Part shown: piece by piece, positions 56,410-64,000 of the stretch
Layout of the letters: each line of letters opens with the position of its first letter
How positions within the stretch are numbered: position 1 is the first letter of the stretch
From: Mantis religiosa
Lineage: Eukaryota > Arthropoda > Insecta > Mantodea > Mantidae
Direction of reading: 5' to 3'
Assembly (NCBI GenBank): GCA_030765055.1
Contig: JAUKNK010000147.1
Location: 3,864,001 to 3,928,000 of the forward strand
Length of the DNA stretch: 64,000 bases
Translations under genes and position numbers: made by a program
Notes under the pieces: generated by a model
Told to the model about the DNA's origin: nothing
Seen by the model: only the letters and a program-made list of their open reading frames with translations
Database searches by the model: none

Positions 56410-58729
56410 AATGACCGTGAATGTCAGAGTGCTGCTCTTCATTTATTCCAATATGCGATATGCTGTAAATATAGAGGTTTACTTTTATCCAAAAGCGCTG
56501 TTGCCAGAGGCATTCTTTTGCTCTTCATTTGCTCCAATATGCGATATGCCGTATATTTGGAGGTTTCCTTTTATCCAAAATTGTTGTTGTCAGAGAAGTC
56601 TAAGCCCTAATGAGCCTGCATTCTTTTGACTTTATGTGTTTCACTGTGCAATAAGCCGTACATTTAGAGGTTTCCTTTTATCCAAAATTGTTGTTGACAG
56701 AGAAGTCTAGGCTCTAAGGAGACTGCATTCTTTTTACATTCATTTGTTTCACTATGCGATATGCCGTAAATTTCGAGGTTTCCTTTTAAGCAAAGGTGTT
56801 GTTGGCAGAGAAGTCTAAGATCTAAGGAGCCTTTATTCCTTTGACCTTCATTTCTTCCAATATGCGATATGCTGTAAATATAGAAGTTTCTTTTATCCAA
56901 AGACGTTGAAGTCAGACAAGTTTAAGCTCTAAGGAGCCTGCATTCTTTTGACCTTCATTTGTTCCAATATGCGATATGCTGTAAATATAGAGGTTTCCAT
57001 TATCCAAAGGCGTTGTTGTCAGAGAAGTCTAAGCTCTAAGGAGCCTGCATTCTTTTGACTTTCATTTGTTCCACAATGCGATATGCTGTAATTATAGAGG
57101 TTTCTTTTATCCAAAGGCGTTGTTGTCAGAGAAGTCTAAGCTCTAAGGAGTCTGTATTCTTTTGAAATTCTTTTGTCTGACTATGCGATATGCTGTAAAT
57201 TTAGAGGTTTCATTTTATCCAAAAGAGCTGTTGTCAGAGAAGTCTAAGCTCTAAGGAGCCTGGATTCTTTTGACTTTCTTTTGTTTCACTATGCGGTATG
57301 CTGTAAATTTAGAGGTTTCCTTTTATCCAAAAGTGTTTTTTCCAAAGAAGTCTAAGCACTAAGGAGCCTGTATTCTTTTGCACTTCATTTGTTTCACTAT
57401 GCGATATGCCGTAAATTTAGAGGTTTGTTTTATCCAAAAGCGTTGTTGCCAGAGATATATAAACTCTAAGGGAGTCTGCATTCTTTTGACTTAAATTTGT
57501 TTCACTATCCGATATGCCGTAAATTTAGAGGTTTGTTTTATCCAAAAGTGTTGTTGACAGAGATGTCTAAACTCTAAGGAGCTAATATTGTTTTGAACTC
57601 CATTTGTTTCACAATGCGATATGTCGTCAATTTAGTAGTTTCCTTTTATCCAAAAGCTTATTTCTCAGAGAAATCTAAGCCCTAAGGAGCCAGTATTGTT
57701 TTGAACTTCATTTGCTTCACAATGCGATATATCGTCAATTTAGATGTTTTCTTTTAATCAAAGCGTATTTGTCAGAGAAGTTTAAGCTCTAAGGAACCTG
57801 TATTCTTTTGCACTTCATTTGTTTCCTATGCGATATGCCGTACATTTAGAGGTTTCCTTTTATCCAAAAGTGTTGTTGCCAGAGAAGTCTAAGCTCTAAG
57901 GAGCCTGTATTCTTTTCACTTGATTTGTTTCGCTATGCGATATGCCATTCATTTAGAGGTTTTCTTTTATCCAAAAGAGCTGTTGTCAGAGAAGTCTAAG
58001 CTCTAAGGAACCTGTATCCTTTTGCACATCATTTGTTTCACTATGCGATATGCCGTACATTTAGAGGTTTTCTTTTATCCAAAAGTGTTGTTACCAGAGA
58101 AGTCTAAGCTCTAAGGAGCCTGTATTCTTTTGCACTTCATTTGTTTCACTATGCGATATGCCGTACATTTAGAGGTTTTCTTTTATCCAAAAGTGTTGTT
58201 GCCAGAGAAGTCTAAGCTCTAAGGAGCCTGCATTCTTTTCACTTCATTTGTTTCACTATGCGATATGCCGTTCATTTAGAGGTTTTCTTTTATCCAAAAG
58301 AGCTGTTGTCAGAGAAGTCTAAGCTCTAAGGAACCCTATTCTTTTGCACTTCATTTGTTTCACTATACGATATGCCGTACATTTAGAGGTTTTCTTTATT
58401 CCAAAACTGTTGTTGCCAGAGAAGTCTAAGCCCTAGGGAGCCTGAATTCTTTTCACTTTCTTTTATTTTACTATGCGATATGCCGTATATTTAGAGGTTT
58501 CCTTTTATCCAAAGTTGTTGTTGTCAGAGAAGTTGTAAGCTCTAAGGAGCCTGTATTCTTTTGACTTTCATTTGTTTCACTGTGCGATATGCCGTAAATT
58601 TAGAGGTTTCCTTTTAACCAAAAGTGTTGTTGTCAGAGTTGTCTAAGCTCTAAGGAGCCTGCATTCTTTCTACTTTCATTTGTTTCACTGTGCGATATGC
58701 AGTAAATTTAGAGGTTTCCTTTTAAGCAA
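56410..58729 (+). repeat. 108-bp satellite, second type (left array)
   Basis: About 21 tandem monomers of 107-108 bp. The marker (G/C)TCTAAGGAGCCTG recurs, for example, at 57034, 57141, 57249 and 57357. Other landmarks are ATGCGATATGC(C/T)GTA, TTTAGAGGTTTCCTTTTATC and TGTTGTCAGAGAAGTCTAAG. The first monomers are more diverged than the central ones, as expected at an array edge. Written out as a consensus, the monomer matches the satellite at 18370-19715 at 72 of 108 positions without a gap. The overlapping frames are not genes. Confidence 0.95.
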
Positions 58730-58908
58730 CAGTTGCTCGCTGTCCGGCGAGAGGGAAGGTCACGCACGGGTATTGCTAAGCGTGTTTACGTCAGCATACG
58801 TGTTGCCTAGTGAATAGTGATACGTATTGTTTGTGTTCGTCGAATACTGCTAGTAATAGTAGTCTCGTTGTATATTGACATTTACTACTACATAAGACAG
58901 AAATAATA

Positions 58909-60075
58909 ATGGAAAACCGACCAACGACATTAGTTGTTAGCTTTGTTGAACGTGACATCATGCGACCGACTGCATATGAAATTCATGAGTGGATTTTTGA
59001 CACACTAAAATTGGATGAAACTGACGTCACAGGTTTGCAGGTAAATGGAATTTCTAGACCAATTTTTATTAAATGCACAACGCCTGAGCTCGTCACAAGA
59101 GTACTGACACAGTCAAATGGGGAAGCTAGTTTTGTACTGTCAAACGGGCAGCGCACTAAGGTGATTATTGATGTAGCTGGATTTGGACGACGGATGGTGA
59201 AAGTGTACAATTTACCCTTGAATTTCGACAATAGGAAGTTGATGGGAGCTTTGGAGCCATACGGTGCTGTGTTACAGGTGAAGGAAGATGTTTGGAATGA
59301 AACATTTCGCTATAAGGTTTCTAACGGCGTTCGTTCCGTTACTATGCTCCTAAAAAAGCATATTCCTTCGTTTTTAAATATTGATGGTTACTCCGCATTA
59401 GTGAGTTACCCTGACCAACCCATCACTTGTGCCATTTGTCATGCCGCTGTTCATTTACGTAATCAGTGTCCCCGCAGATTCGTTCCTAGAACACCGACTA
59501 CTGCTTCGGAGCCGACTACATGGACCAAGCTGGTAACGGGAAATTTGCCAACACCACGAATACCGCTGACCTCAGGGGAAGAGACAATTAATAATGACCG
59601 CCAATTGCCGACTCAAAGCACAGAGCAGAAGGAAGGTGAACAGACATTTGTGGCAACAGACTTTCCACCCCTCACACAGTCCGAAGAAGATAAGTGTAGT
59701 CCGGAAGTGTCGGCTGTAACCTTGGAACACTCTGCGATAGTGCCTACTCTAGTCTCTCCAACCAGTGAGATGTCACCTCTAAGTACCAAGTGGATAGGGG
59801 AGGAATGTGCAGTGCCCGAGTTGGAGAACGAAGAACCTGTGGAGGTCCAACGGCAAACCACAGATCGTGCTTCACGAACAACTGACATACCAACGTCTCC
59901 GACGATTTCGGAAGAGGAAATGGACTCTGAGGATTTAGTGTGTGAACGTGGATTGGAGTCCAGGGGTAAGCTACGTAGTGGCGGAGTGAGTAGACGTGAC
60001 CCGCGATTGGAAAAACGAAAAAAGACTGCAACAGAGCGTAAGGCTAAAAAGACTCATACATCGGTGGAACAGTGA
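58909..60075 (+). CDS. LINE ORF1 protein
   Basis: 388 codons, intact, starting MENRPTTLVVSF at the first ATG of the element's leader. Residues about 96-168 (MVKVYNLPLNFDN, then LEPYGAVLQVKEDVW) resemble an RNA-recognition fold. A CCHC zinc knuckle follows: C174, C177, H182, C187 in TCAICHAAVHLRNQCP. The C-terminal half is Ser/Thr/Pro/Glu-rich and ends in a basic tail (LEKRKKTATERKAKK). ORF1 proteins of this group bind the element RNA and act with ORF2 in the ribonucleoprotein. ORF2 begins 40-50 bp after its stop, suggesting reinitiation or a bicistronic RNA. Confidence 0.9.
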   Translation: MENRPTTLVVSFVERDIMRPTAYEIHEWIFDTLKLDETDVTGLQVNGISRPIFIKCTTPELVTRVLTQSNGEASFVLSNGQRTKVIIDVAGFGRRMVKVYNLPLNFDNRKLMGALEPYGAVLQVKEDVWNETFRYKVSNGVRSVTMLLKKHIPSFLNIDGYSALVSYPDQPITCAICHAAVHLRNQCPRRFVPRTPTTASEPTTWTKLVTGNLPTPRIPLTSGEETINNDRQLPTQSTEQKEGEQTFVATDFPPLTQSEEDKCSPEVSAVTLEHSAIVPTLVSPTSEMSPLSTKWIGEECAVPELENEEPVEVQRQTTDRASRTTDIPTSPTISEEEMDSEDLVCERGLESRGKLRSGGVSRRDPRLEKRKKTATERKAKKTHTSVEQ

Positions 60076-60126
60076 TTGGATGGTTGAGTACGTGGTGAAA
60101 CACTGCTTCCTTCAGTGTTCCTCCTT

Positions 60127-61401
60127 ATGGTAGTGATTCTTCGGACATTTGCGACGGTGAATGTAAATTGTTTACGTAGTAGAACTAAACAAGCGTTGGT
60201 ACGGGATTTTACATTTGAGCACGACCTTGATTTTTTGTTTTTGCAAGAGAACAATGAACCCCACTTAAACTTTGTTGGCCCGAGGTATAATTTTATTTCC
60301 AATGTGGGTGAGGAGCAACGGGGCACCGCCATAGTTTATCGCTCGTCTCTGGGGGTGCAGTTTACGGAAAAACATGCGAGTGGCCGAATTACTTCCTTAT
60401 TAACGGATAATAATCTTTTGCTAGTTAACGTATATTTACCTTCAGGTTCCAACAGACGTAAGGAAAGGGAAGACTTTCTTGCCAAAGAGTTGCCTTTCTT
60501 TTTGCGCCATCGGTACGACAAATTGGTTTTCGGAGGGGATTTTAATTGTGTGCTTAGTGCAAAAGACCAAACTGGACATTACCAACCGTCCCCTATGTTA
60601 GACCGTATTTGTAAGTCCTTGGAGCTGCAGGACGCCTGGGAATATGTCTATGGCACTTATGTTGAATATACCTTTCACCGAAAAACGACGGCTTCCAGAA
60701 TCGACAGAATTTATGTTAGTACAACCATGAAGCAGCAGATCCGCAGCGTGAGGGTGCGACCTGTACCTTTTAGTAACCACCATTCGCTGATTATGACGCT
60801 GGTGCACACCACCCGGACACCGACAATGGGCAGAAGTTATTGGAAACTAAACAGTGAGCTTCTCCAGGATGAGTCAATCCGAGAAAAGTTTCGACTGTTG
60901 TGGACGAGGTGGCAGCGTACTGCTCAAAGCAGGACTCCCAGTTTGCTGAAACAGTGGTTATACACGTTTAAACCTGCCATCCGTAATTTTTATAAAGGTG
61001 AAGGTATTGAGAGGGTAAAGGTGCGACGTCAACGGTTGAATTATTACTATGACCTGCTAAATGACTTGTATCAGCAACAGTGTGATGGCCGAAACGTGAC
61101 GCAACATATTGCTGCCGTCCGAAAAAGGCTTTGTTGTTTACATGAGGAACTTTGCTGGGGAGCACAGATCCGCGCGAGCGACCGCTCGGTGCAGGATGAG
61201 GAGAGAACTTCCCTGTATCATTTAGCGTCCGAAAAGCACTCAGGGACACGAAAATATCTCTCCAAGTTACGTTCGTTGGGAGGAAACTTACTGACGACCT
61301 CAAGAGAAATCTTAACGGAGGTTCAGGATACATTTACCCACAGATTTGCTGCAGTTGATGTCAACAGAGCGGCACAGGAATATGTGCTATACGCTAATTG
61401 A
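60127..61401 (+). CDS. LINE ORF2, endonuclease part
   Basis: The first ATG in frame is 60127; an upstream GTG at 60115 also opens the frame. An apurinic-type endonuclease fills the first 220 or so residues: VNVNCLRS, FLFLQENNEP (Glu of the LQE motif), GTAIVYRSSL, FGGDFNCVL, ASRIDRIYVS and PFSNHHSL. The final motif is normally SDH; here the Asp is Asn. This may be a natural variant or a loss. The frame ends in a stop at 61401. The RT part follows in another frame, overlapping from 61346, so one base insertion or deletion near 61380 splits ORF2. Confidence 0.88.
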   Translation: MVVILRTFATVNVNCLRSRTKQALVRDFTFEHDLDFLFLQENNEPHLNFVGPRYNFISNVGEEQRGTAIVYRSSLGVQFTEKHASGRITSLLTDNNLLLVNVYLPSGSNRRKEREDFLAKELPFFLRHRYDKLVFGGDFNCVLSAKDQTGHYQPSPMLDRICKSLELQDAWEYVYGTYVEYTFHRKTTASRIDRIYVSTTMKQQIRSVRVRPVPFSNHHSLIMTLVHTTRTPTMGRSYWKLNSELLQDESIREKFRLLWTRWQRTAQSRTPSLLKQWLYTFKPAIRNFYKGEGIERVKVRRQRLNYYYDLLNDLYQQQCDGRNVTQHIAAVRKRLCCLHEELCWGAQIRASDRSVQDEERTSLYHLASEKHSGTRKYLSKLRSLGGNLLTTSREILTEVQDTFTHRFAAVDVNRAAQEYVLYAN

Positions 61402-63418
61402 ACCACTTGTAACGCCGGAGATGAATGTGGCCTTGACTGAGGACATAAGGGAAGAAGAATTGTGCACGGCATTAGCGTCGGCCAGTATGACCTCTGCACC
61501 AGGACCAGACGGTATTGGGTATCAGTTCTACCGTGACAATTGGAGTATAATAAAAGATACCTTGCTTGGTGTAATGTTGGAGTTACAGCGAGGTCCGGGA
61601 ATCATGTCTGGATTTAATGAAGGCGTCATTGTGCTCATTGCCAAACACGCGGCAGCACTAGATGTGAACGATTATCGCCCAATCACGCTTTTAAATTCAG
61701 ATTACAAATTACATACCAAGATTATCGCCAACAGGATGAAGAGATACCTGCCTGACATTATTGGGAAAGGACAGACCTGTGGAATCCCAGATAGGACGAT
61801 TACACATATTCTAAGGACGTTGCGAGATACCATTATTGAATGTGAGCGCACATCTGATGAACCAGTAGCAATCTTGGCGTTGGATTTTACCTCAGCATTT
61901 GACAGAATTCATCACGGTTATCTATGGGGTGTGCTACGACGCTTTGGATTCTCTCCCTCATTTGTGAATGTCATACAATGGCTCTATGCAACGGCATATT
62001 CCAGAATCCAAGTTAATGGATTTTTTACGCAGCCAGTGCTTATAGAACAGTCCATCCGTCAGGGATGTCCACTGTCGATGATCCTGTATACGATGTGTGT
62101 AGAACCCTTAATAAGAGGCATAGTTTCCGTACTCTACAGGAGAAAAAACCCCTTGAATCTTGAGAGAGTATTTGCGTATGCGGATGACATTACACTGGTG
62201 CTCACGGATTCTGGAGACCTCACAGCAATGGAACCAACGTTGTTACCATACCAGAGTGCGTCAGGGGCTTTGATCAATTACAGTAAGTCACATCTCCTGG
62301 CCTTGAATAACTGGACAATGGAGGACGCTCGCTTTATACATCAGCCCGAAATTAAGGTCCTAGGTCTGTGTCTAACACCCCGCCTGGAGGACCTGATCGC
62401 AGTAAACTGGAGAAGAATTGTTAACCACTGCATATATAAATTGACCTCACAGTTGACGAGGAATTTGAATTTTGTGCAGAAAATTTGGCACGTGAATACC
62501 TTTGTGCTTGCGAAGCTGTGGTACGTGGCACAGGTACTTCCGATGCCCCATCAGTTCTCACAACGGTTAGAACGGGCAATAGGCTATTACATTTGGAAGA
62601 ATCTGTACTACAAAATTGCCCGACCACAGTTGCGGAGGGATATAAATAGTGGCGGATGGAATTTGGTGGATGTGCAAGTGAAGTGTCGTGCCCTGTTATT
62701 GCGTTCTATCCTGACAGCCATCAATGGCCAAAGTAGCCAACAGGATATACAGTTCAGCAAACAAGTGATTGGCGCACATATGGTAGCTCCTGCAGCATTT
62801 CGACAGGTGCGAAGGGATTATGAGAGAGTTTTGCCTTTAATTGCAAGGAAAACAAAGACATTGACATCCAAAATTATATATAAGGAGTTATTAAAGGATT
62901 TCTTGACAGTACCGGCGATTGTTCTCAAATATCCAAATACTCCCTGGAAAAATATATGGAAACTCCTCGGCTATCGTTTTGTACCATTGGACTGGAAAGT
63001 AACATTATATCAGTTTGTAAACGAAATCATTCCCACGGAAGCTAAGAAACATAAACACAATATAGTGCCGGAGCCGTGGTGTAAACATTGTGGAGACGTA
63101 GATACGCAACTTCATAGAATAACCAGCTGCGTAATGGTACGCGAAATCTCGAAATGGACCAAGAAGCACACGGGACACATGACTGGGGTAACGTCGGAAA
63201 ATTCTGTAACCTCAGTTTTGTTAGCTTGGAACTTCCAGAAGGGAGCAACAGAGCACCCACAGATATGGTTGACCTTTGGTTTCTACCATTACTGCCTGAG
63301 TTTCGAGCAACCGACTTTAATAGAGTTTAAGTCATGGCTAAAGGCTGAAAGATATAGGATGAAACGATACCCTAACATATGGAATCTCCTGAATAAGCAC
63401 CTGGACTTCAATTTATGA
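61346..63418 (+). CDS. LINE ORF2, reverse transcriptase part
   Basis: Uninterrupted for 690 codons. Counting from the ATG at 61346, the RT landmarks are APGPDG (51-56), YRPITLLNSDYK (110-121), LDFTSAFDRI (179-188), RQGCPLSM (238-245), AYADD (277-281) and ASGALINYSKS (305-315). A C-terminal zinc motif, CKHCGDVDTQLHRITSC (CX2CX7HX4C), lies near residue 575-590. The true translation would come from the frame starting at 60127. The ATG at 61346 is only where this frame opens. All RT catalytic residues I can check are present. This is the best-preserved enzyme in the window. Confidence 0.93.
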   Translation: MLQLMSTERHRNMCYTLIEPLVTPEMNVALTEDIREEELCTALASASMTSAPGPDGIGYQFYRDNWSIIKDTLLGVMLELQRGPGIMSGFNEGVIVLIAKHAAALDVNDYRPITLLNSDYKLHTKIIANRMKRYLPDIIGKGQTCGIPDRTITHILRTLRDTIIECERTSDEPVAILALDFTSAFDRIHHGYLWGVLRRFGFSPSFVNVIQWLYATAYSRIQVNGFFTQPVLIEQSIRQGCPLSMILYTMCVEPLIRGIVSVLYRRKNPLNLERVFAYADDITLVLTDSGDLTAMEPTLLPYQSASGALINYSKSHLLALNNWTMEDARFIHQPEIKVLGLCLTPRLEDLIAVNWRRIVNHCIYKLTSQLTRNLNFVQKIWHVNTFVLAKLWYVAQVLPMPHQFSQRLERAIGYYIWKNLYYKIARPQLRRDINSGGWNLVDVQVKCRALLLRSILTAINGQSSQQDIQFSKQVIGAHMVAPAAFRQVRRDYERVLPLIARKTKTLTSKIIYKELLKDFLTVPAIVLKYPNTPWKNIWKLLGYRFVPLDWKVTLYQFVNEIIPTEAKKHKHNIVPEPWCKHCGDVDTQLHRITSCVMVREISKWTKKHTGHMTGVTSENSVTSVLLAWNFQKGATEHPQIWLTFGFYHYCLSFEQPTLIEFKSWLKAERYRMKRYPNIWNLLNKHLDFNL

Positions 63419-63589
63419 GACTTACAAAAAAAAAACAAATCAGAGCCCATCCTTCTTCCCCATCACACTTAGTACATAAATAGACTTTTTTCCTTTCTAC
63501 TTTTCCTTAAAAAAAATAAAAAAAAAATAAAAAAAAAAAAAATAAAAAAAAAAATAAAAAAAAATTGCAGCAAATGGAAGGGGGAAAAA
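63419..63589 (+). other. LINE 3' untranslated region and A-rich tail
   Basis: The stop TGA at 63416 is followed by about 90 bp of unique sequence and then A-runs broken by single T residues (63508-63565). ATTGCAGCAAATGGAAGGGG and a final A-run precede the satellite. Simple A-rich repeats at the 3' end are normal for target-primed reverse transcription. Confidence 0.8.
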
Positions 63590-64000
63590 AAGCATAGGTG
63601 TTGTTGTCAGAGAAGTCTAAGCTCTAAGGAGCCTTCATTCCTTTGGCCTTCATTTGTTCCAATATGCTATATGCTGTAAATATAGAGGTTTCCTTTATCC
63701 AAAGGCGTTGTTGTCAGAGAACTCTAAGCTCTAAGGAGCCTGTATAGTTTTGACTTTCATTTGTTCCACAATGCGATATGCTGTAAATATAGAGGTTTCC
63801 TTTATCAATAGGCGTTGTTGTTAGAGAAGTCTAAGATCTAAGGAGCCTGCATACTTTTGCCTTTCATTTGTTCCACAACGCGATATGCTGTAAATATAGA
63901 GGTTTCTTTAATTCAAAGGCGTTGTTGTCAGAGAAGTCTAAGTTCTAAGGAGTCTGTATTCTTTTGACTTTCTTTTGTTTCACTATGCGATATGCTGTAA
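63590..64000 (+). repeat. 108-bp satellite, second type (right array)
   Basis: About four monomers continue to the window end with the same landmarks (GTTGTTGTCAGAGAA, CTCTAAGGAGCCT, ATGCGATATGCTGTAAATAT). The right-hand monomers carry AAAGGCGTTGTTGTCAGAG and TATAGAGG variants, like those at 56940-57120. Confidence 0.95.

Larger units (their letters stand above)
58730..63589 (+). mobile_element. Tx1/L1-type LINE inserted in the satellite
   Basis: A nearly complete non-LTR retrotransposon of about 4.86 kb, with a short 5' leader, ORF1, ORF2 and a 3' part rich in A with (TAAAAAAA)-type runs. The satellite stops at TTTTAAGCAA on the left and resumes as AAGCATAGGTGTTG on the right. The flanking AAGCA (58724-58728 and 63590-63594) is the probable target duplication, and the monomer phase is continuous across the element. 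The RT (GCPLSM, YADD) and a CCHC-bearing ORF1 with an RRM-like region point to the Tx1 branch of the L1 group, many members of which have specific targets. Confidence 0.92.

Noticed and set aside
56410..58729. Regular repeats that could suggest a CRISPR array
   Set aside because: Whole 108-bp monomers repeat with no unique spacers; it is a satellite in a eukaryotic genome.
58983..60031. Antisense frames over LINE ORF1
   Set aside because: Shadows of the intact ORF1; no motif and no independent start context.

Overview
The window reads as gene-poor, repeat-dense intergenic DNA from an arthropod nuclear genome, most likely an insect with a large genome. The evidence is several mariner (DD34D) transposons, tRNA-derived SINEs, non-LTR retrotransposon remnants of insect type, a Ty3/gypsy-like element with a tRNA-Leu-type primer site, AT-rich spacer DNA and microsatellites. 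I found no host protein-coding gene that I would defend. There are no bacterial-style operons and no CRISPR array. Every long open frame I could explain belongs to a mobile element, or is a shadow of one.

Layout. 0.3-1.6 kb: a mariner copy. 2.3-2.7 and 6.8-7.3 kb: members of a tRNA-like repeat (SINE-B). 5.2-6.5 kb: a second mariner type. 9.5-11.3 kb: remains of a LINE reverse transcriptase. 11.5-12.9 kb: a mariner copy split by a solo LTR. 13.5-15.0 kb: tandem SINE-B units cut by another solo LTR. 15.7-17.4 kb: a CA microsatellite and a GC-rich repeat split by an old DDE transposon. 18.1-19.7 kb: a SINE-A copy leading into a 108-bp satellite built from its own tail. 20-23 kb: LINE tails and a mariner copy. 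23.7-24.9 kb: an LTR with primer site, a gag start and an inverted LTR end. 28.1 kb: a SINE with a perfect 11-bp target duplication. 29.6-30.1 kb: an inverted-repeat element carrying a hammerhead-ribozyme-like motif in each arm. 34.2-40.4 kb: a cluster of LTRs. 40.8-46 kb: about 0.7-kb tandem units carrying decayed tRNA-Arg-like genes. 45.7-49.7 kb: a decayed gypsy-type element. 50.3-53.8 kb: an LTR element whose only sizeable frame is an antisense coiled-coil protein. 54.6-55.9 kb: a mariner copy. 56.4-64 kb: a second, diverged 108-bp satellite interrupted by an almost intact Tx1/L1-type LINE.

How the parts relate. Three strands of history stand out. First, a SINE tail was amplified into a 108-bp satellite. 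A diverged relative of that satellite, with the same period and about two thirds identity without gaps, is the host DNA of the LINE at 58.7-63.6 kb. Second, one LTR family, with a shared 3' end, variable 5' part and mostly RTAT-like 4-bp target duplications, has inserted repeatedly, including inside a mariner. Third, a tandem tRNA-like block was duplicated and one copy was later split by two LTR elements. All identity statements come from reading by eye; no alignment or database search was run.
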